Part shown: positions 52,092 to 60,144 of the stretch, piece by piece
How positions within the stretch are numbered: the stretch's first letter is position 1
How the letters are laid out: each line of letters begins with the position of its first letter
Assembly: GCA_045536425.1 (NCBI GenBank)
Contig: JAZSNN010000015.1
Location: 248,001-312,000 of the forward strand
Reading direction: 5' to 3'
Origin: UBA11540 sp045536425
GTDB lineage: Bacteria; Bacillota; Clostridia; Oscillospirales; Ruminococcaceae
DNA: 64,000 nucleotides
The notes under the pieces: model-generated
What the model was told of the DNA's origin: nothing
The model's database searches: none
Seen by the model: only the letters and a program-made list of their open reading frames with translations
Made by a program: the position numbers and the translations under genes

Positions 52092-52787
52092 ATGGTATCG
52101 TTGATTGTCGACCTCGTTGCAGTTACTTTAATTATAATTATGGTTATCGTTTCGGCAAGAAAAGGCTTTTTGTCGGGATTGGTTTCTTTTGTAGGTTGGT
52201 TGGTATCTGCTTTTGTTGCACATACCTTTTGCACCGTTATTGCGGACTACGTTTACATAAATTTTATAAAATCTAAAATATATAGCGCTGTGTTTAATGC
52301 GCTTTCAAACCACACCCCCTCCATTTCATCATCATACTCCGATTTCTTTGAGTCGTTACCTGAGTCGTTGCGCACCCTCTTGGGTTCGGTAGATCCCGAG
52401 ACTCTCAACGAAATCTTCAGCGACCCCCAGCGCACCATCGAAAGCGTTTCCTTGCAGATATGTGAAGACGTTATCGGTCCGGTCGTTATGACGTTGCTCG
52501 TCGCTTTGTCCTTTATCATTATATTTTTACTTTGTATGCTCATCGTCAATCTCCTCGCCAGACTATTCAAGGGTGTTAGAAAAATACCTATAATAGGCCC
52601 TATAAACACCTTTTTGGGTGGCGTTATCGGCGTGGCAGAGGCGGTTATTGTAATTTACGTTATCAAAATCATTATTGAGTTTGTTACAACCGCGGCAGGC
52701 GGAAATTTCTTTGGTCTTGCGCCGGATGATTTTTCAAACTCGTACATATTCAAAATTCTCGACTTTAATTTCAGAGGCTTATTATGA
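52092..52787 (+). CDS. CvpA family membrane protein
   Basis: The 231-residue protein has four hydrophobic segments and the family pattern of CvpA/colicin V production proteins (DLVAVTLIIIMVIVSARKGF with the RKG turn at the start; ARLFKGVRKIPIIGPINTFLGGVIG in the second half). These proteins affect envelope integrity in other bacteria; the mechanism is unclear. It overlaps pgsA by 4 bases, linking it to membrane lipid synthesis. Confidence 0.88.
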   Translation: MVSLIVDLVAVTLIIIMVIVSARKGFLSGLVSFVGWLVSAFVAHTFCTVIADYVYINFIKSKIYSAVFNALSNHTPSISSSYSDFFESLPESLRTLLGSVDPETLNEIFSDPQRTIESVSLQICEDVIGPVVMTLLVALSFIIIFLLCMLIVNLLARLFKGVRKIPIIGPINTFLGGVIGVAEAVIVIYVIKIIIEFVTTAAGGNFFGLAPDDFSNSYIFKILDFNFRGLL

Positions 52788-53323
52788 CCATTCCAAACAT
52801 TTTATCACTATTTAGAATTTTTTTAGTTCCGCTGTTTTTGATTGTTTATTTAACAGGAGATGAGCAGCCGTATTTTATAATATCTGCTTTGATTCTGCTT
52901 GTTTCGGGAATTACCGACGTATTGGACGGATTTATTGCGCGCAAATTCAAAATGACAAGCGAACTCGGAAAGATACTCGACCCGTTTGCCGACAAACTCA
53001 CACAGATTGCTATTCTGGCAGCTCTGGTTATAAAGCATCCCAAGCTTTTATTCATTGTTGCGATTTATTTTGCAAAAGAAATTGCTATGCTCGTCGGCGG
53101 AATTATTATCCTCAAAAACAAAATACCGATGGCATCGTCAAAATGGTTCGGCAAAATCGGTACTTTTTTGTTCTACGTCGCCACACTTGTTATCGTTGCG
53201 TTCCCCTCTCTTCTTACCGAGGACGGAATCTTGATGGTTATCGGCGGTGTCACCCTTTATATGCTGTTTACTTTAGCTATGTATGTACCTGTGTTTTTCA
53301 AGCTTAAAAAGAAATCAAAATAA
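52784..53323 (+). CDS. pgsA: CDP-diacylglycerol-glycerol-3-phosphate 3-phosphatidyltransferase
   Basis: PgsA makes phosphatidylglycerol phosphate. The 179-residue membrane protein starts MTIPNILSLFRIFLVPLF and carries the CDP-alcohol phosphatidyltransferase signature DVLDGFIARKF...GKILDPFADK (about 47-71), with the metal-binding Asp residues intact. Translationally coupled to cvpA by a 4-base overlap. Confidence 0.94.
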   Translation: MTIPNILSLFRIFLVPLFLIVYLTGDEQPYFIISALILLVSGITDVLDGFIARKFKMTSELGKILDPFADKLTQIAILAALVIKHPKLLFIVAIYFAKEIAMLVGGIIILKNKIPMASSKWFGKIGTFLFYVATLVIVAFPSLLTEDGILMVIGGVTLYMLFTLAMYVPVFFKLKKKSK

Positions 53324-53375
53324 TCTTAATTTTATGTACATAACTATAGTGTATGATATTTGTACGAAATAAACG

Positions 53376-53404
53376 TTACTCAATATCCTCGTGATATTGA
53401 GTAA
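53376..53404. promoter_or_regulatory. Perfect 12-base palindrome before the Clp gene
   Basis: TTACTCAATATC and GATATTGAGTAA flank CTCGT, 34 bases upstream of the start codon and downstream of a TATGAT -10-like element (53352-53357). No T-run follows, so an operator or 5'-leader stem is more likely than a terminator. It matches neither CIRCE nor the CtsR box. Confidence 0.65.
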
Positions 53405-53438
53405 ATTTGATTATTGGCAACTGATTGGATGTGTATAT

Positions 53439-55700
53439 ATGGTATGTTCCAAATGTAAAAAAAGAATGGCTGTTGTCTTTATGAGCGGTTTTGAAAACGG
53501 CAAACAGGTGGACAAGGGCTATTGTATGATATGCGCAAAAGAGCTAGGCATAAAGCAGGTTACCGACCTTATTGACAAGATGGGGCTTTCTGACGAAGAT
53601 ATTGAAGCGATGTACGGTCAGGATGCTGATGCTTTTTCAGCTCAGATAGAAGGTGCAGACGGTTTTGAAATGGGTGGTGCTATGCCAATGCCATTTATGA
53701 ATACTGCTGCCTCTGGCGGTGAAAAAGTCGAGAATGATAAAGGCGCTACCGACAAAAAAGAGAAAAAAAGAAAATTCCTTGATAACTACTGCACAGACCT
53801 CACAAAGAAGGCTCGTGACGGGAAGATTGACCGAATCATCGGACGCGACAAAGAAATTTATCGCGTTTTGCAGATTCTAAACAGAAGAACCAAAAACAAC
53901 CCCTGCCTTATTGGCGAGCCCGGTGTTGGTAAAACTGCTATTGCCGAAGGAATCGCTCTGAGAATGGCAAGCGGGGACGTTCCGCCAAAGCTGATGGATA
54001 AAGAGCTTCATCTTCTCGACCTCACCGCTCTCGTTGCGGGAACTCAGTTCAGAGGTCAGTTTGAAAGCCGTGTAAAAGGTCTTATTGACGAGGTCAAGGC
54101 TGAGGGAAATATTATCCTCTTCATCGACGAGGTGCACAATCTTGTCGGAACGGGCGATTCTGAGGGCAGTATGAATGCAGCAAACATTCTAAAGCCTGCT
54201 CTTTCCCGCGGTGAGATTCAGGTTATCGGCGCTACAACATTCAACGAATACAGAAAATACATTGAAAAAGACGCAGCTCTTGAAAGAAGATTTCAATCGG
54301 TAGTTGTGGAAGAGCCTAACATCGAAGATTCTATCGATGTTTTGTTAGGTGTAAAGCAGTACTATGAAAACTTCCACAAGGTAGAAATTTCTGACAAAAT
54401 TGTTCGCGACTGTGTGGTACTATCCGAAAGATACATTACAGATAGGTTTTTGCCTGACAAGGCGATAGACCTTTTAGACGAGGCTTGTTCCTGTGCGTCG
54501 CTCAAAAACAAAGAGCTTGCAGAGTATGAAAAGCTTTCCGCACAGCTCTACGACCTTGAGCAAGAGGAAAAGAACATTCAGGAAAACCCCGACAAAGAGG
54601 GCGGAATAGATTATGAGCGTATTGCACAGATAAAAGCCGAGGCTCTGAGAATAAATTCCCGTCAAGACGAGCTTCGTGACAAAGCCTTTTCGATGAAGGT
54701 TACAGACGATGATGTTTCAAGAGTTATCGAGCTTTGGACAGGGATTCCCGCTTCGAAGATAAAAGAAAACGAACTCGGGCGAATTGCAAACCTCAACAAA
54801 GTGCTGAAAGAAAAGGTAATTGGTCAAGACGAAGCCGTCGACCTCGTTTGTGCAGCAATCCGCCGTTCCAGAGCACAGATAAGTCCGAGAAAACGACCCG
54901 CATCCTTTATATTCGTAGGCCCTACGGGTGTTGGTAAGACTGAGCTCGTCAAGGTTTTGGCAAAAGAGCTATTTAATACTGTTGACCCGCTTATTCGTCT
55001 TGATATGTCGGAGTTTATGGAAAAATTTGCAGTGTCGAGAATCGTCGGTTCTCCTCCCGGATACGTCGGATATGACGAAGCAGGACAGCTTACCGAAAAG
55101 GTCAGAAGAAAGCCGTATTCCGTTATTCTTTTCGATGAGATTGAAAAAGCGCATCCCGACGTTATGAACATCCTTTTGCAGATACTTGACGAGGGACGCA
55201 TAACCGACGCTCACGGAAGAACTGTAAACTTTGAAAACACGGTCATCGTTATGACCTCAAACGCAGGAAGTAATCGAAATGACGCTTCGGTAGGCTTTGG
55301 AAAATCGCAGACAGAAATTGCAAAAGACAAGGCAACAAAGGCACTGAGGGAGTTTTTGAGACCCGAATTCATAGGCAGAGTTGATGAAATTGTCGCTTTT
55401 TCTCCCCTTTCTGACGAAGATTTTGCGAAGATTGCAAAGCTAATGATTGAGGAGCTTCGCGAGCCGCTGATGCAGAAGGGTATCCGTCTTGATTATACCA
55501 ATGCGGTGCTCGATTTTGTTGTAAAGAAGGTTGACTCCAGAAAGAGTGGTGCAAGAGAACTCAGACACGTTATCAGAAAGCACGTTGAGGACGCTATTGC
55601 TTTCGAGATTGTCAACAACGCAGACAATCTGCCCGTAGTGGTGAAGCTTGACGTTCAAGACGATCAAATTGTGCTCGAGCCTTTTGACAACTTTAATTAA
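53439..55700 (+). CDS. ClpE/ClpC-type AAA+ unfoldase with N-terminal zinc finger
   Basis: The 753-residue HSP100 ATPase starts at ATG 53439 (VCSKCKKRMAVVF). Instead of a Clp-N domain it has a C4 zinc finger (CSKC, then CMIC near residue 31), as in ClpE. Two AAA modules follow: GEPGVGKTAIAEG with ILFIDEVHNLVG, and GPTGVGKTELVKVL with VILFDEIEKAHPDV. A charged helical insertion (about 380-430) lies between them, and VGFG near residue 625 is the ClpP-docking loop type. It should unfold substrates for ClpP. clpP, ctsR and mcsAB are not adjacent. Confidence 0.9.
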   Translation: MVCSKCKKRMAVVFMSGFENGKQVDKGYCMICAKELGIKQVTDLIDKMGLSDEDIEAMYGQDADAFSAQIEGADGFEMGGAMPMPFMNTAASGGEKVENDKGATDKKEKKRKFLDNYCTDLTKKARDGKIDRIIGRDKEIYRVLQILNRRTKNNPCLIGEPGVGKTAIAEGIALRMASGDVPPKLMDKELHLLDLTALVAGTQFRGQFESRVKGLIDEVKAEGNIILFIDEVHNLVGTGDSEGSMNAANILKPALSRGEIQVIGATTFNEYRKYIEKDAALERRFQSVVVEEPNIEDSIDVLLGVKQYYENFHKVEISDKIVRDCVVLSERYITDRFLPDKAIDLLDEACSCASLKNKELAEYEKLSAQLYDLEQEEKNIQENPDKEGGIDYERIAQIKAEALRINSRQDELRDKAFSMKVTDDDVSRVIELWTGIPASKIKENELGRIANLNKVLKEKVIGQDEAVDLVCAAIRRSRAQISPRKRPASFIFVGPTGVGKTELVKVLAKELFNTVDPLIRLDMSEFMEKFAVSRIVGSPPGYVGYDEAGQLTEKVRRKPYSVILFDEIEKAHPDVMNILLQILDEGRITDAHGRTVNFENTVIVMTSNAGSNRNDASVGFGKSQTEIAKDKATKALREFLRPEFIGRVDEIVAFSPLSDEDFAKIAKLMIEELREPLMQKGIRLDYTNAVLDFVVKKVDSRKSGARELRHVIRKHVEDAIAFEIVNNADNLPVVVKLDVQDDQIVLEPFDNFN

Positions 55701-55705
55701 AATTG

Positions 55706-55737
55706 AACCGTGCAAGGAAATTCCTTGCACGGTTTTG
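55706..55737. terminator. Bidirectional intrinsic terminator
   Basis: AACCGTGCAAGGAA / TTCCTTGCACGGTT between the Clp gene and the convergent lipoprotein gene. Confidence 0.88.
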
Positions 55738-55741
55738 TTTG

Positions 55742-57007
55742 TTATTTGAGTTTGAGAAGTTGTTGAACCAGTTCCGTATCCATAACCTCGTCGTACATAT
55801 CGGGGCCTGCTGTGTGGCCGAATATTACTCTGGGCTCGGTTGTAATTGCATAGTTGTGACCTGCGAAAGCCTGATAGATTTCCTGACCTACTCCGTCGCC
55901 GTCACGCCAGTCAACAGCGATTTCCGCCGTAACGTACTCTGCCCATTCTTCTTCCTTTATCCAGCATTCGTAGCTTGCGCAAACAGCTTTGACATCCCCG
56001 CCGTTTACAAGATCCAGCTTGGGACTCCAGAAGTGAAGAACTGCTCCTTCTACCGCGGTGTTACCTTCGCCTCTTCCGTATTGACCCTTGAGCATCGCGC
56101 CTGTCATTTTTATCTCATAATGCCCGTCAACAAGTTTTACCAACTCGTCATCAAGCTTTGTCGGGGGCACGCCGTTCCACTCCAAAGTCCACGGGAGGTA
56201 GTAGAGGCTGTTTGGCTTTGAGGGGGTTTCCCACTCTCCCTCTATGTACCAGCCTTTTTCTTCTGTATAATAAATCAAGGTTGTACGTCCAAGGCAGATA
56301 GTAAACTCTGCATCGTCGGGAATGGTTTTTTCAACGTTAGCGTAAATAGCGCCAATAGTAAGTGCACTTATAAAGCGGTCTTCGGCAGGTGACATATTAC
56401 CTGCGTTTATACGGGAGTTGCCCATAAAATTTACGCGTTCACTGGGCTTGCACATATACACGTACAGCGGGTCGTTGAATTTGTCGACGGGAAGGATTCC
56501 GTGGAGTCCGTCGTTTCCGTAACGCTCACCGTCAGGTCCGATTTGATCGCCGTGCCAGCTAACCTCTTCGTTAAATCCTGCCCATTTTATTGAGCCTGTT
56601 CCAAGGCAGGGCTTTGAGAGGATTCTGTAGAAGGTTTCTTCGTCAACGAGGAAAAGCATATCATCGATATAATATCCCTCTGCATCCTCGGGAAAAAACT
56701 CATTGTGGTCGCCATAAACCTTTTTTGTAATAGGATCGACATATACGGTTTTCTTGTCCGCACCCGCTGCCTTTGCATCATAATACTTGATGCCGTCTAT
56801 CTCCTTTATGATAGAAACAACGGGTTCCTCAGACGAGGTTTCTTCGGAAGAAGCTTCTTCGGAGGATTCAACAACTTCATCAGACGAAGTGTTCTCGCTT
56901 GTTTCTTCAATTGACGTTGTTTGTGAGCTTTCCGTATCAGCATCAGGCGTCGCACAGGAAGCTAAGAGAGTTGTAAGCGCTAGAAAAATTACAAGTAGTC
57001 TTTTCAT
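55742..57007 (-). CDS. Hypothetical lipoprotein with Ser/Glu-rich linker
   Basis: The 421-residue product has a signal peptide with lipobox (LLASCA, Cys18), a Ser/Glu/Thr-rich linker (about 24-63) and a large extracellular domain I do not recognise. That domain includes a Trp/Gly-rich region (WAGFNEEVSWHGDQIGPDGERYG), VKLVDGHYEIKMTGAMLKG, and the closing ITTEPRVIFGHTAGPDMYDEV. It looks like a beta-rich secreted domain with possible carbohydrate contacts. A single-gene unit ending at the shared terminator. Confidence 0.8.
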   Translation of the reverse strand: MKRLLVIFLALTTLLASCATPDADTESSQTTSIEETSENTSSDEVVESSEEASSEETSSEEPVVSIIKEIDGIKYYDAKAAGADKKTVYVDPITKKVYGDHNEFFPEDAEGYYIDDMLFLVDEETFYRILSKPCLGTGSIKWAGFNEEVSWHGDQIGPDGERYGNDGLHGILPVDKFNDPLYVYMCKPSERVNFMGNSRINAGNMSPAEDRFISALTIGAIYANVEKTIPDDAEFTICLGRTTLIYYTEEKGWYIEGEWETPSKPNSLYYLPWTLEWNGVPPTKLDDELVKLVDGHYEIKMTGAMLKGQYGRGEGNTAVEGAVLHFWSPKLDLVNGGDVKAVCASYECWIKEEEWAEYVTAEIAVDWRDGDGVGQEIYQAFAGHNYAITTEPRVIFGHTAGPDMYDEVMDTELVQQLLKLK

Positions 57008-57225
57008 CTTTCACCTCAAACGTGTTGCCTAAGCAAATTTTTCTTTTATATAATTATACACAAGCTATTGTAGTAAATCAACAATTTTTGGAAATAAATT
57101 TCGACTTTTTATGTGTTTTTGAACGGATTTTTCCCCACATAAGCCGGATGTTTCGTCAAATTGAAAAAAAAGAGGCACTTGTCAAAAAAATCTAATGTGA
57201 AAAACGCAGAAATTGCAATTTTTTG

Positions 57226-57255
57226 TTGCTATGTTTTCTCTTCTTGTGATATAAT
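57226..57255 (+). promoter_or_regulatory. Probable promoter of purC
   Basis: TTGCTA, 18 bases, TATAAT, 36 bases before the purC ATG. Confidence 0.6.
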
Positions 57256-57291
57256 AAATACGGAATTTGATTTTTGGAAGGAGTCCACAAA

Positions 57292-57981
57292 ATGAAAAAG
57301 CTATACGAAGGAAAAACAAAGAACGTTCTTCTCGACGAAGAAACCGGCATTGTACATCTTCTTTTCAAAGACAGCGCAACTGGCGAAAACGGTGTTTTCG
57401 ATCCCGGCTCCAACACAGTCGGCGGAAGTGTTGAAGGAAAAGGAAAAATCGGTCTTAAGGTTTCCAACTATTTCTTTGAGTTGATGGAGAAAAACGGTAT
57501 TCCTACCCACTATCTTGGCGGCGACGTTGAGAAAGGTCTTATGAAGGTTAGAAACCTCACTGTTCCCCCTCTTGAGTTTGTTCTCCGTTATTTTACCGCA
57601 GGCAGTATGTGTCGCCGTTTTGACCTTGAGGAAGGCATTGTTTTCAATCCTCCTTACACCGAGGTTACACTCAAGAGTGATGCTCAGGGCGATCCTCTTA
57701 TCAGCGAGCGTCTCTGCATTATGAAGGGACTTCTTTCTGAAGGACAGTATGACGAGGCTTTGGATATCGTTGTTCGTGTTGGCGAAGTGCTCAAAAAAGA
57801 ACTCGCAAACATCGGTCTCACACTTATCGACTTCAAAATTGAGGTCGGTTATGACGCTGACGGCAAGATGTACGTTGTTGACGAAATTACTCCTGACATT
57901 TGGCGTGTCCGTGATGAGAACGGCAACATTCCTAATCAGATCGATTGCTCTAAGCTCATCTGCGAAAAACTCGGACTCTAA
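57292..57981 (+). CDS. purC: Phosphoribosylaminoimidazole-succinocarboxamide synthase
   Basis: PurC joins CAIR and aspartate in purine synthesis. The 229-residue form starts at ATG 57292 (MKKLYEGKTKNVLLDEETG, AAGGAG upstream). Motifs include VSNYFFELMEKNGIPTHYLG, RYFTAGSMCRRFDLEEG and LIDFKIEVGYDADGKMYVVDEITPD. It is alone, outside a pur operon, with its own terminator. Confidence 0.96.
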   Translation: MKKLYEGKTKNVLLDEETGIVHLLFKDSATGENGVFDPGSNTVGGSVEGKGKIGLKVSNYFFELMEKNGIPTHYLGGDVEKGLMKVRNLTVPPLEFVLRYFTAGSMCRRFDLEEGIVFNPPYTEVTLKSDAQGDPLISERLCIMKGLLSEGQYDEALDIVVRVGEVLKKELANIGLTLIDFKIEVGYDADGKMYVVDEITPDIWRVRDENGNIPNQIDCSKLICEKLGL

Positions 57982-57992
57982 TTCAAATATTA

Positions 57993-58022
57993 AATCCCCG
58001 ACCGGTTGGTCGGGGATTTTTG
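57993..58022 (+). terminator. Terminator of purC
   Basis: AATCCCCGACC / GGTCGGGGATT around GGTT, then TTTT. Confidence 0.88.
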
Positions 58023-58093
58023 TTTAAAATCGATTGATATCATTTGTTTTGTGTGATACAATAAATTTGAATTTCAAGGAAAGGAGCATTACG

Positions 58094-58447
58094 ATGCTAG
58101 AATATATATGCCACCCAAAATGTACCACCTGCCAAAAGGCGAAAAAGTGGCTCGACGACAACAATATCAAATATGAACTTCGCGACATAAAGGCAGAAAA
58201 CCCTTCTTTTGACGAACTTTCACTTTGGCACAAAAAAAGCGGATTGCCTTTAAAAAAATTCTTTAACACAAGCGGTTTGCTTTACAAGTCGATGGAGCTA
58301 AAAGACAAACTGCCAACTATGACAGAGGCAGAAATGCTCGAGCTTTTGTCAACTGACGGTATGCTTGTTAAAAGACCTCTTTTGATAGGTGACGACTTCG
58401 TGCTTGTCGGATTTAAAGAGTGCGAATGGAACGCGAAAATCAGATAA
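58094..58447 (+). CDS. ArsC/Spx family thioredoxin-fold protein
   Basis: The 117-residue protein belongs to the ArsC/Spx/YffB family: EYICHPKCTTCQKAKKWLDD with a CTTC motif at residues 10-13, LKKFFNTSGLLYKSMEL, and LLIGDDFVLVGFKECEW. The start ATG 58094 follows AAAGGAG. The RPLL-type segment (KRPLLI) is shared by arsenate reductases and Spx. Arsenate reductase, Spx-like regulator and generic thiol reductase remain open; no ars genes are near. Confidence 0.85.
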   Translation: MLEYICHPKCTTCQKAKKWLDDNNIKYELRDIKAENPSFDELSLWHKKSGLPLKKFFNTSGLLYKSMELKDKLPTMTEAEMLELLSTDGMLVKRPLLIGDDFVLVGFKECEWNAKIR

Positions 58448-58458
58448 CTATTACATAT

Positions 58459-58494
58459 AAAAAGAGTCTGTTGAAATCAACAGACTCTTTTTAT
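58459..58494. terminator. Terminator after the ArsC/Spx gene
   Basis: AAAAAGAGTCTGTTGA / TCAACAGACTCTTTTT around AA. Confidence 0.88.
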
Positions 58495-58525
58495 TGAGAT
58501 TTCACCTTAAAATCGCGACCGCTGA

Positions 58526-58855
58526 CTACAGTCCAAAATGGATAAGCCATTTGTTTTCTTTTATGGCTTTGGTGCAAAGGGTTTGGAGGTCGGCGAGTTC
58601 TGGAATTGAGTTGATTACGTTGGCAAATGCTTGGATTGAGTTGGGCGGGATGATGGTAACTCCGCAGTATGCGAGCCCTTTACCCTTGACATCGGTTGTA
58701 TGCCAATAAAAATCGATATCATCAAGCTCCGATACAACAGCTTCCAAATAGTCGTCATCTACAGAAATACAGTTATATTTCTGTGGCTCATACTCATCGT
58801 ACCTTTTCCCCTTTTCAGGAGCGTTTTTCATAATTCCAAACTCGTGTTTTGCCAT
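58526..58855 (-). CDS. Conserved hypothetical protein, 109 residues
   Basis: A small soluble protein without signal or membrane segments. Segments EFGIMKNAPEKGKRYDEYEPQKY, ISVDDDYLEAVVSELDDIDFYWH, GLAYCGVTIIPP and KENKWLIHFGL look conserved in style, and I have the impression of a widespread Firmicutes family, but no function is known to me. Several aromatic residues and the final FGL are notable. It precedes (in reading direction follows) a P-loop gene by 12 bases, so they are co-transcribed. Confidence 0.75.
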   Translation of the reverse strand: MAKHEFGIMKNAPEKGKRYDEYEPQKYNCISVDDDYLEAVVSELDDIDFYWHTTDVKGKGLAYCGVTIIPPNSIQAFANVINSIPELADLQTLCTKAIKENKWLIHFGL

Positions 58856-58867
58856 TTAAAGCCCTCT

Positions 58868-59293
58868 TTATCCGTTGATTTTTGCGATAACCTCGTCGAC
58901 ATTGTAGGTAGCGTCAAGTTTGAGATTGCACTCCAAATCATCGTACATTCCGTGCTTTGCTTCCAACATCTTCTCGACGGGTGGAGGCAGAATTCCTCTC
59001 ATTCTCTCCTTGAAACGTTCTTTGATTGTATCCAAATCGGCTGTTAGGACAATTCTAAAAGCACCGTTAGGAAGCAAATCGACGTGTTCTTTTTCGGTGA
59101 TTATGTAGATTATATTCTCCCCTGTTGTTGCCTCTTTTAGCATCATTTTGAACTTTTCCATAGCGACAGAGGGATTCTTTTCAAGTCTTAGATAGTCCTT
59201 GCCCGAATAAACTTTTGCGTGTAGTTTCTCGTTTATTTTGTCAGCGAGTGTGGATTTGCCCACACAGTTTTCACCAATGATTGCTATTAGCAT
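58868..59293 (-). CDS. Small P-loop NTPase (nucleotide kinase-like)
   Basis: The 141-residue protein has Walker A IIGENCVGKSTLADKI (about 5-20), the segment IIYIITEKEHVDLLPNGAFRIVLTADLDTIKERFKERMRG typical of P-loop kinases with an Arg-rich lid, and a C-terminal helix. A nucleotide or small-molecule kinase is likely, but the substrate is unknown. Single domain, no membrane segment. Starts at ATG 59293 after AAAGGAGTT. Confidence 0.75.
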   Translation of the reverse strand: MLIAIIGENCVGKSTLADKINEKLHAKVYSGKDYLRLEKNPSVAMEKFKMMLKEATTGENIIYIITEKEHVDLLPNGAFRIVLTADLDTIKERFKERMRGILPPPVEKMLEAKHGMYDDLECNLKLDATYNVDEVIAKING

Positions 59294-59342
59294 TTTTAAC
59301 TCCTTTTATCTGCCCAAATTTTGTTCATAGTTTTCCCCTGAT

Positions 59343-59849
59343 TTATATCTCAAAATCGTACTCGTTGTCGATGAGGATATAGTTTACGTTGTGTTTCTTT
59401 GCGAGTTCTAGGTTTTGAGCGTTATCCCGCAAGGTTTCTCCGAGGGTGCATTCGTCGGCAACGCGGTCTTCGATTGCATTGGCGTACTTTTTGACGTCCT
59501 CAAAGTGATTTTTGATATACTTCTCGCTCATAACGAGGCAGTAGTATTTAATATTCTCAAGATATTCGGGTTCAAAATCCTTTGCATAGTCAAAAGGAAT
59601 GTAACAACCCTCGACAATCAAATTTTGCTTGTTCTCTATCGCGGTTTTTATCATTTCTCGCACAACGGGCCAAAGGTAGGTGGTAAGCTCGTTGTCATCG
59701 CTCATAGGTGTGAGGCTTGTATATCCTGCACGAATTAGCCCCATCTTCAAATGGTCGATCGAGAGATAAGGATATTTATACTTTTCGAGCAGTTTTTGTG
59801 CGGTCAAGGTTTTGCCTGTGTGGGACGCACCTGCAATTAGAATTATCAT
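59343..59849 (-). CDS. P-loop kinase-like protein
   Basis: The 168-residue form starts at ATG 59849 (GAGGTG, TAAT, ATG). Walker A is IAGASHTGKTLTAQKLL. The segments YPYLSIDHLKMGLIRAGYTS, LIVEGCYIPFDYAKDF and NYILIDNEYDFE fit the kinase group that includes zeta-toxin-like and 2-phosphoglycerate kinase-like proteins, with Asp in the position expected for the base. Substrate unknown. It lies 49 bases upstream of the smaller P-loop gene on the same strand. Confidence 0.75.
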   Translation of the reverse strand: MIILIAGASHTGKTLTAQKLLEKYKYPYLSIDHLKMGLIRAGYTSLTPMSDDNELTTYLWPVVREMIKTAIENKQNLIVEGCYIPFDYAKDFEPEYLENIKYYCLVMSEKYIKNHFEDVKKYANAIEDRVADECTLGETLRDNAQNLELAKKHNVNYILIDNEYDFEI

Positions 59850-59898
59850 ATTACACCTCAAGTTCACATTAATATCAGGCGGCTGTTTGTTTTTTGGA

Positions 59899-60060
59899 TT
59901 ACCAGCGTTTCATATTCTTCTCAAACTTTTCTTCGTATGCTCTCTTTAGTTCGTCGGCGGTTATGTTATAGCAGAGCATTACGTCGTTGTAGTACATAAG
60001 GACATCCGCCATCTCTTCGACCAAATCTTTTCTCAAATTTTCGTCGGCAGACGCTTTTGT
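59899..60060 (-). pseudogene. MazG-like nucleotide pyrophosphohydrolase, C-terminal remnant
   Basis: On the minus strand a frame of about 53 codons ends at TAA 59901-59899 and reads LRKDLVEEMADVLMYYNDVMLCY, then a helix ending EKNMKRW. The EExxAD-type motif and the closing helix are typical of MazG-like phosphohydrolases. Immediately upstream the frame is closed by TAA (60063-60061) and no start codon or ribosome site is present. So the N-terminal half, with the first Glu pair, is missing. Confidence 0.7.
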
Positions 60061-60102
60061 TTATTCTCATTATAACACACAACAATAATATTTTCTACAT
60101 TG

Positions 60103-60128
60103 AAAAAGGTGTCGCGAGGACACCTTTT
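60103..60128 (-). terminator. Terminator of the HTH-SOR gene
   Basis: AAAAGGTGTC / GGACACCTTTT around GCGA. Confidence 0.75.
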
Positions 60129-60144
60129 GGTTTTAGTATGAGAA

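Noticed and set aside
53376..53404. CIRCE or CtsR operator before the Clp gene
   Set aside because: CIRCE is TTAGCACTC-N9-GAGTGCTAA and CtsR is a direct AGTCAAA repeat; the palindrome here matches neither.
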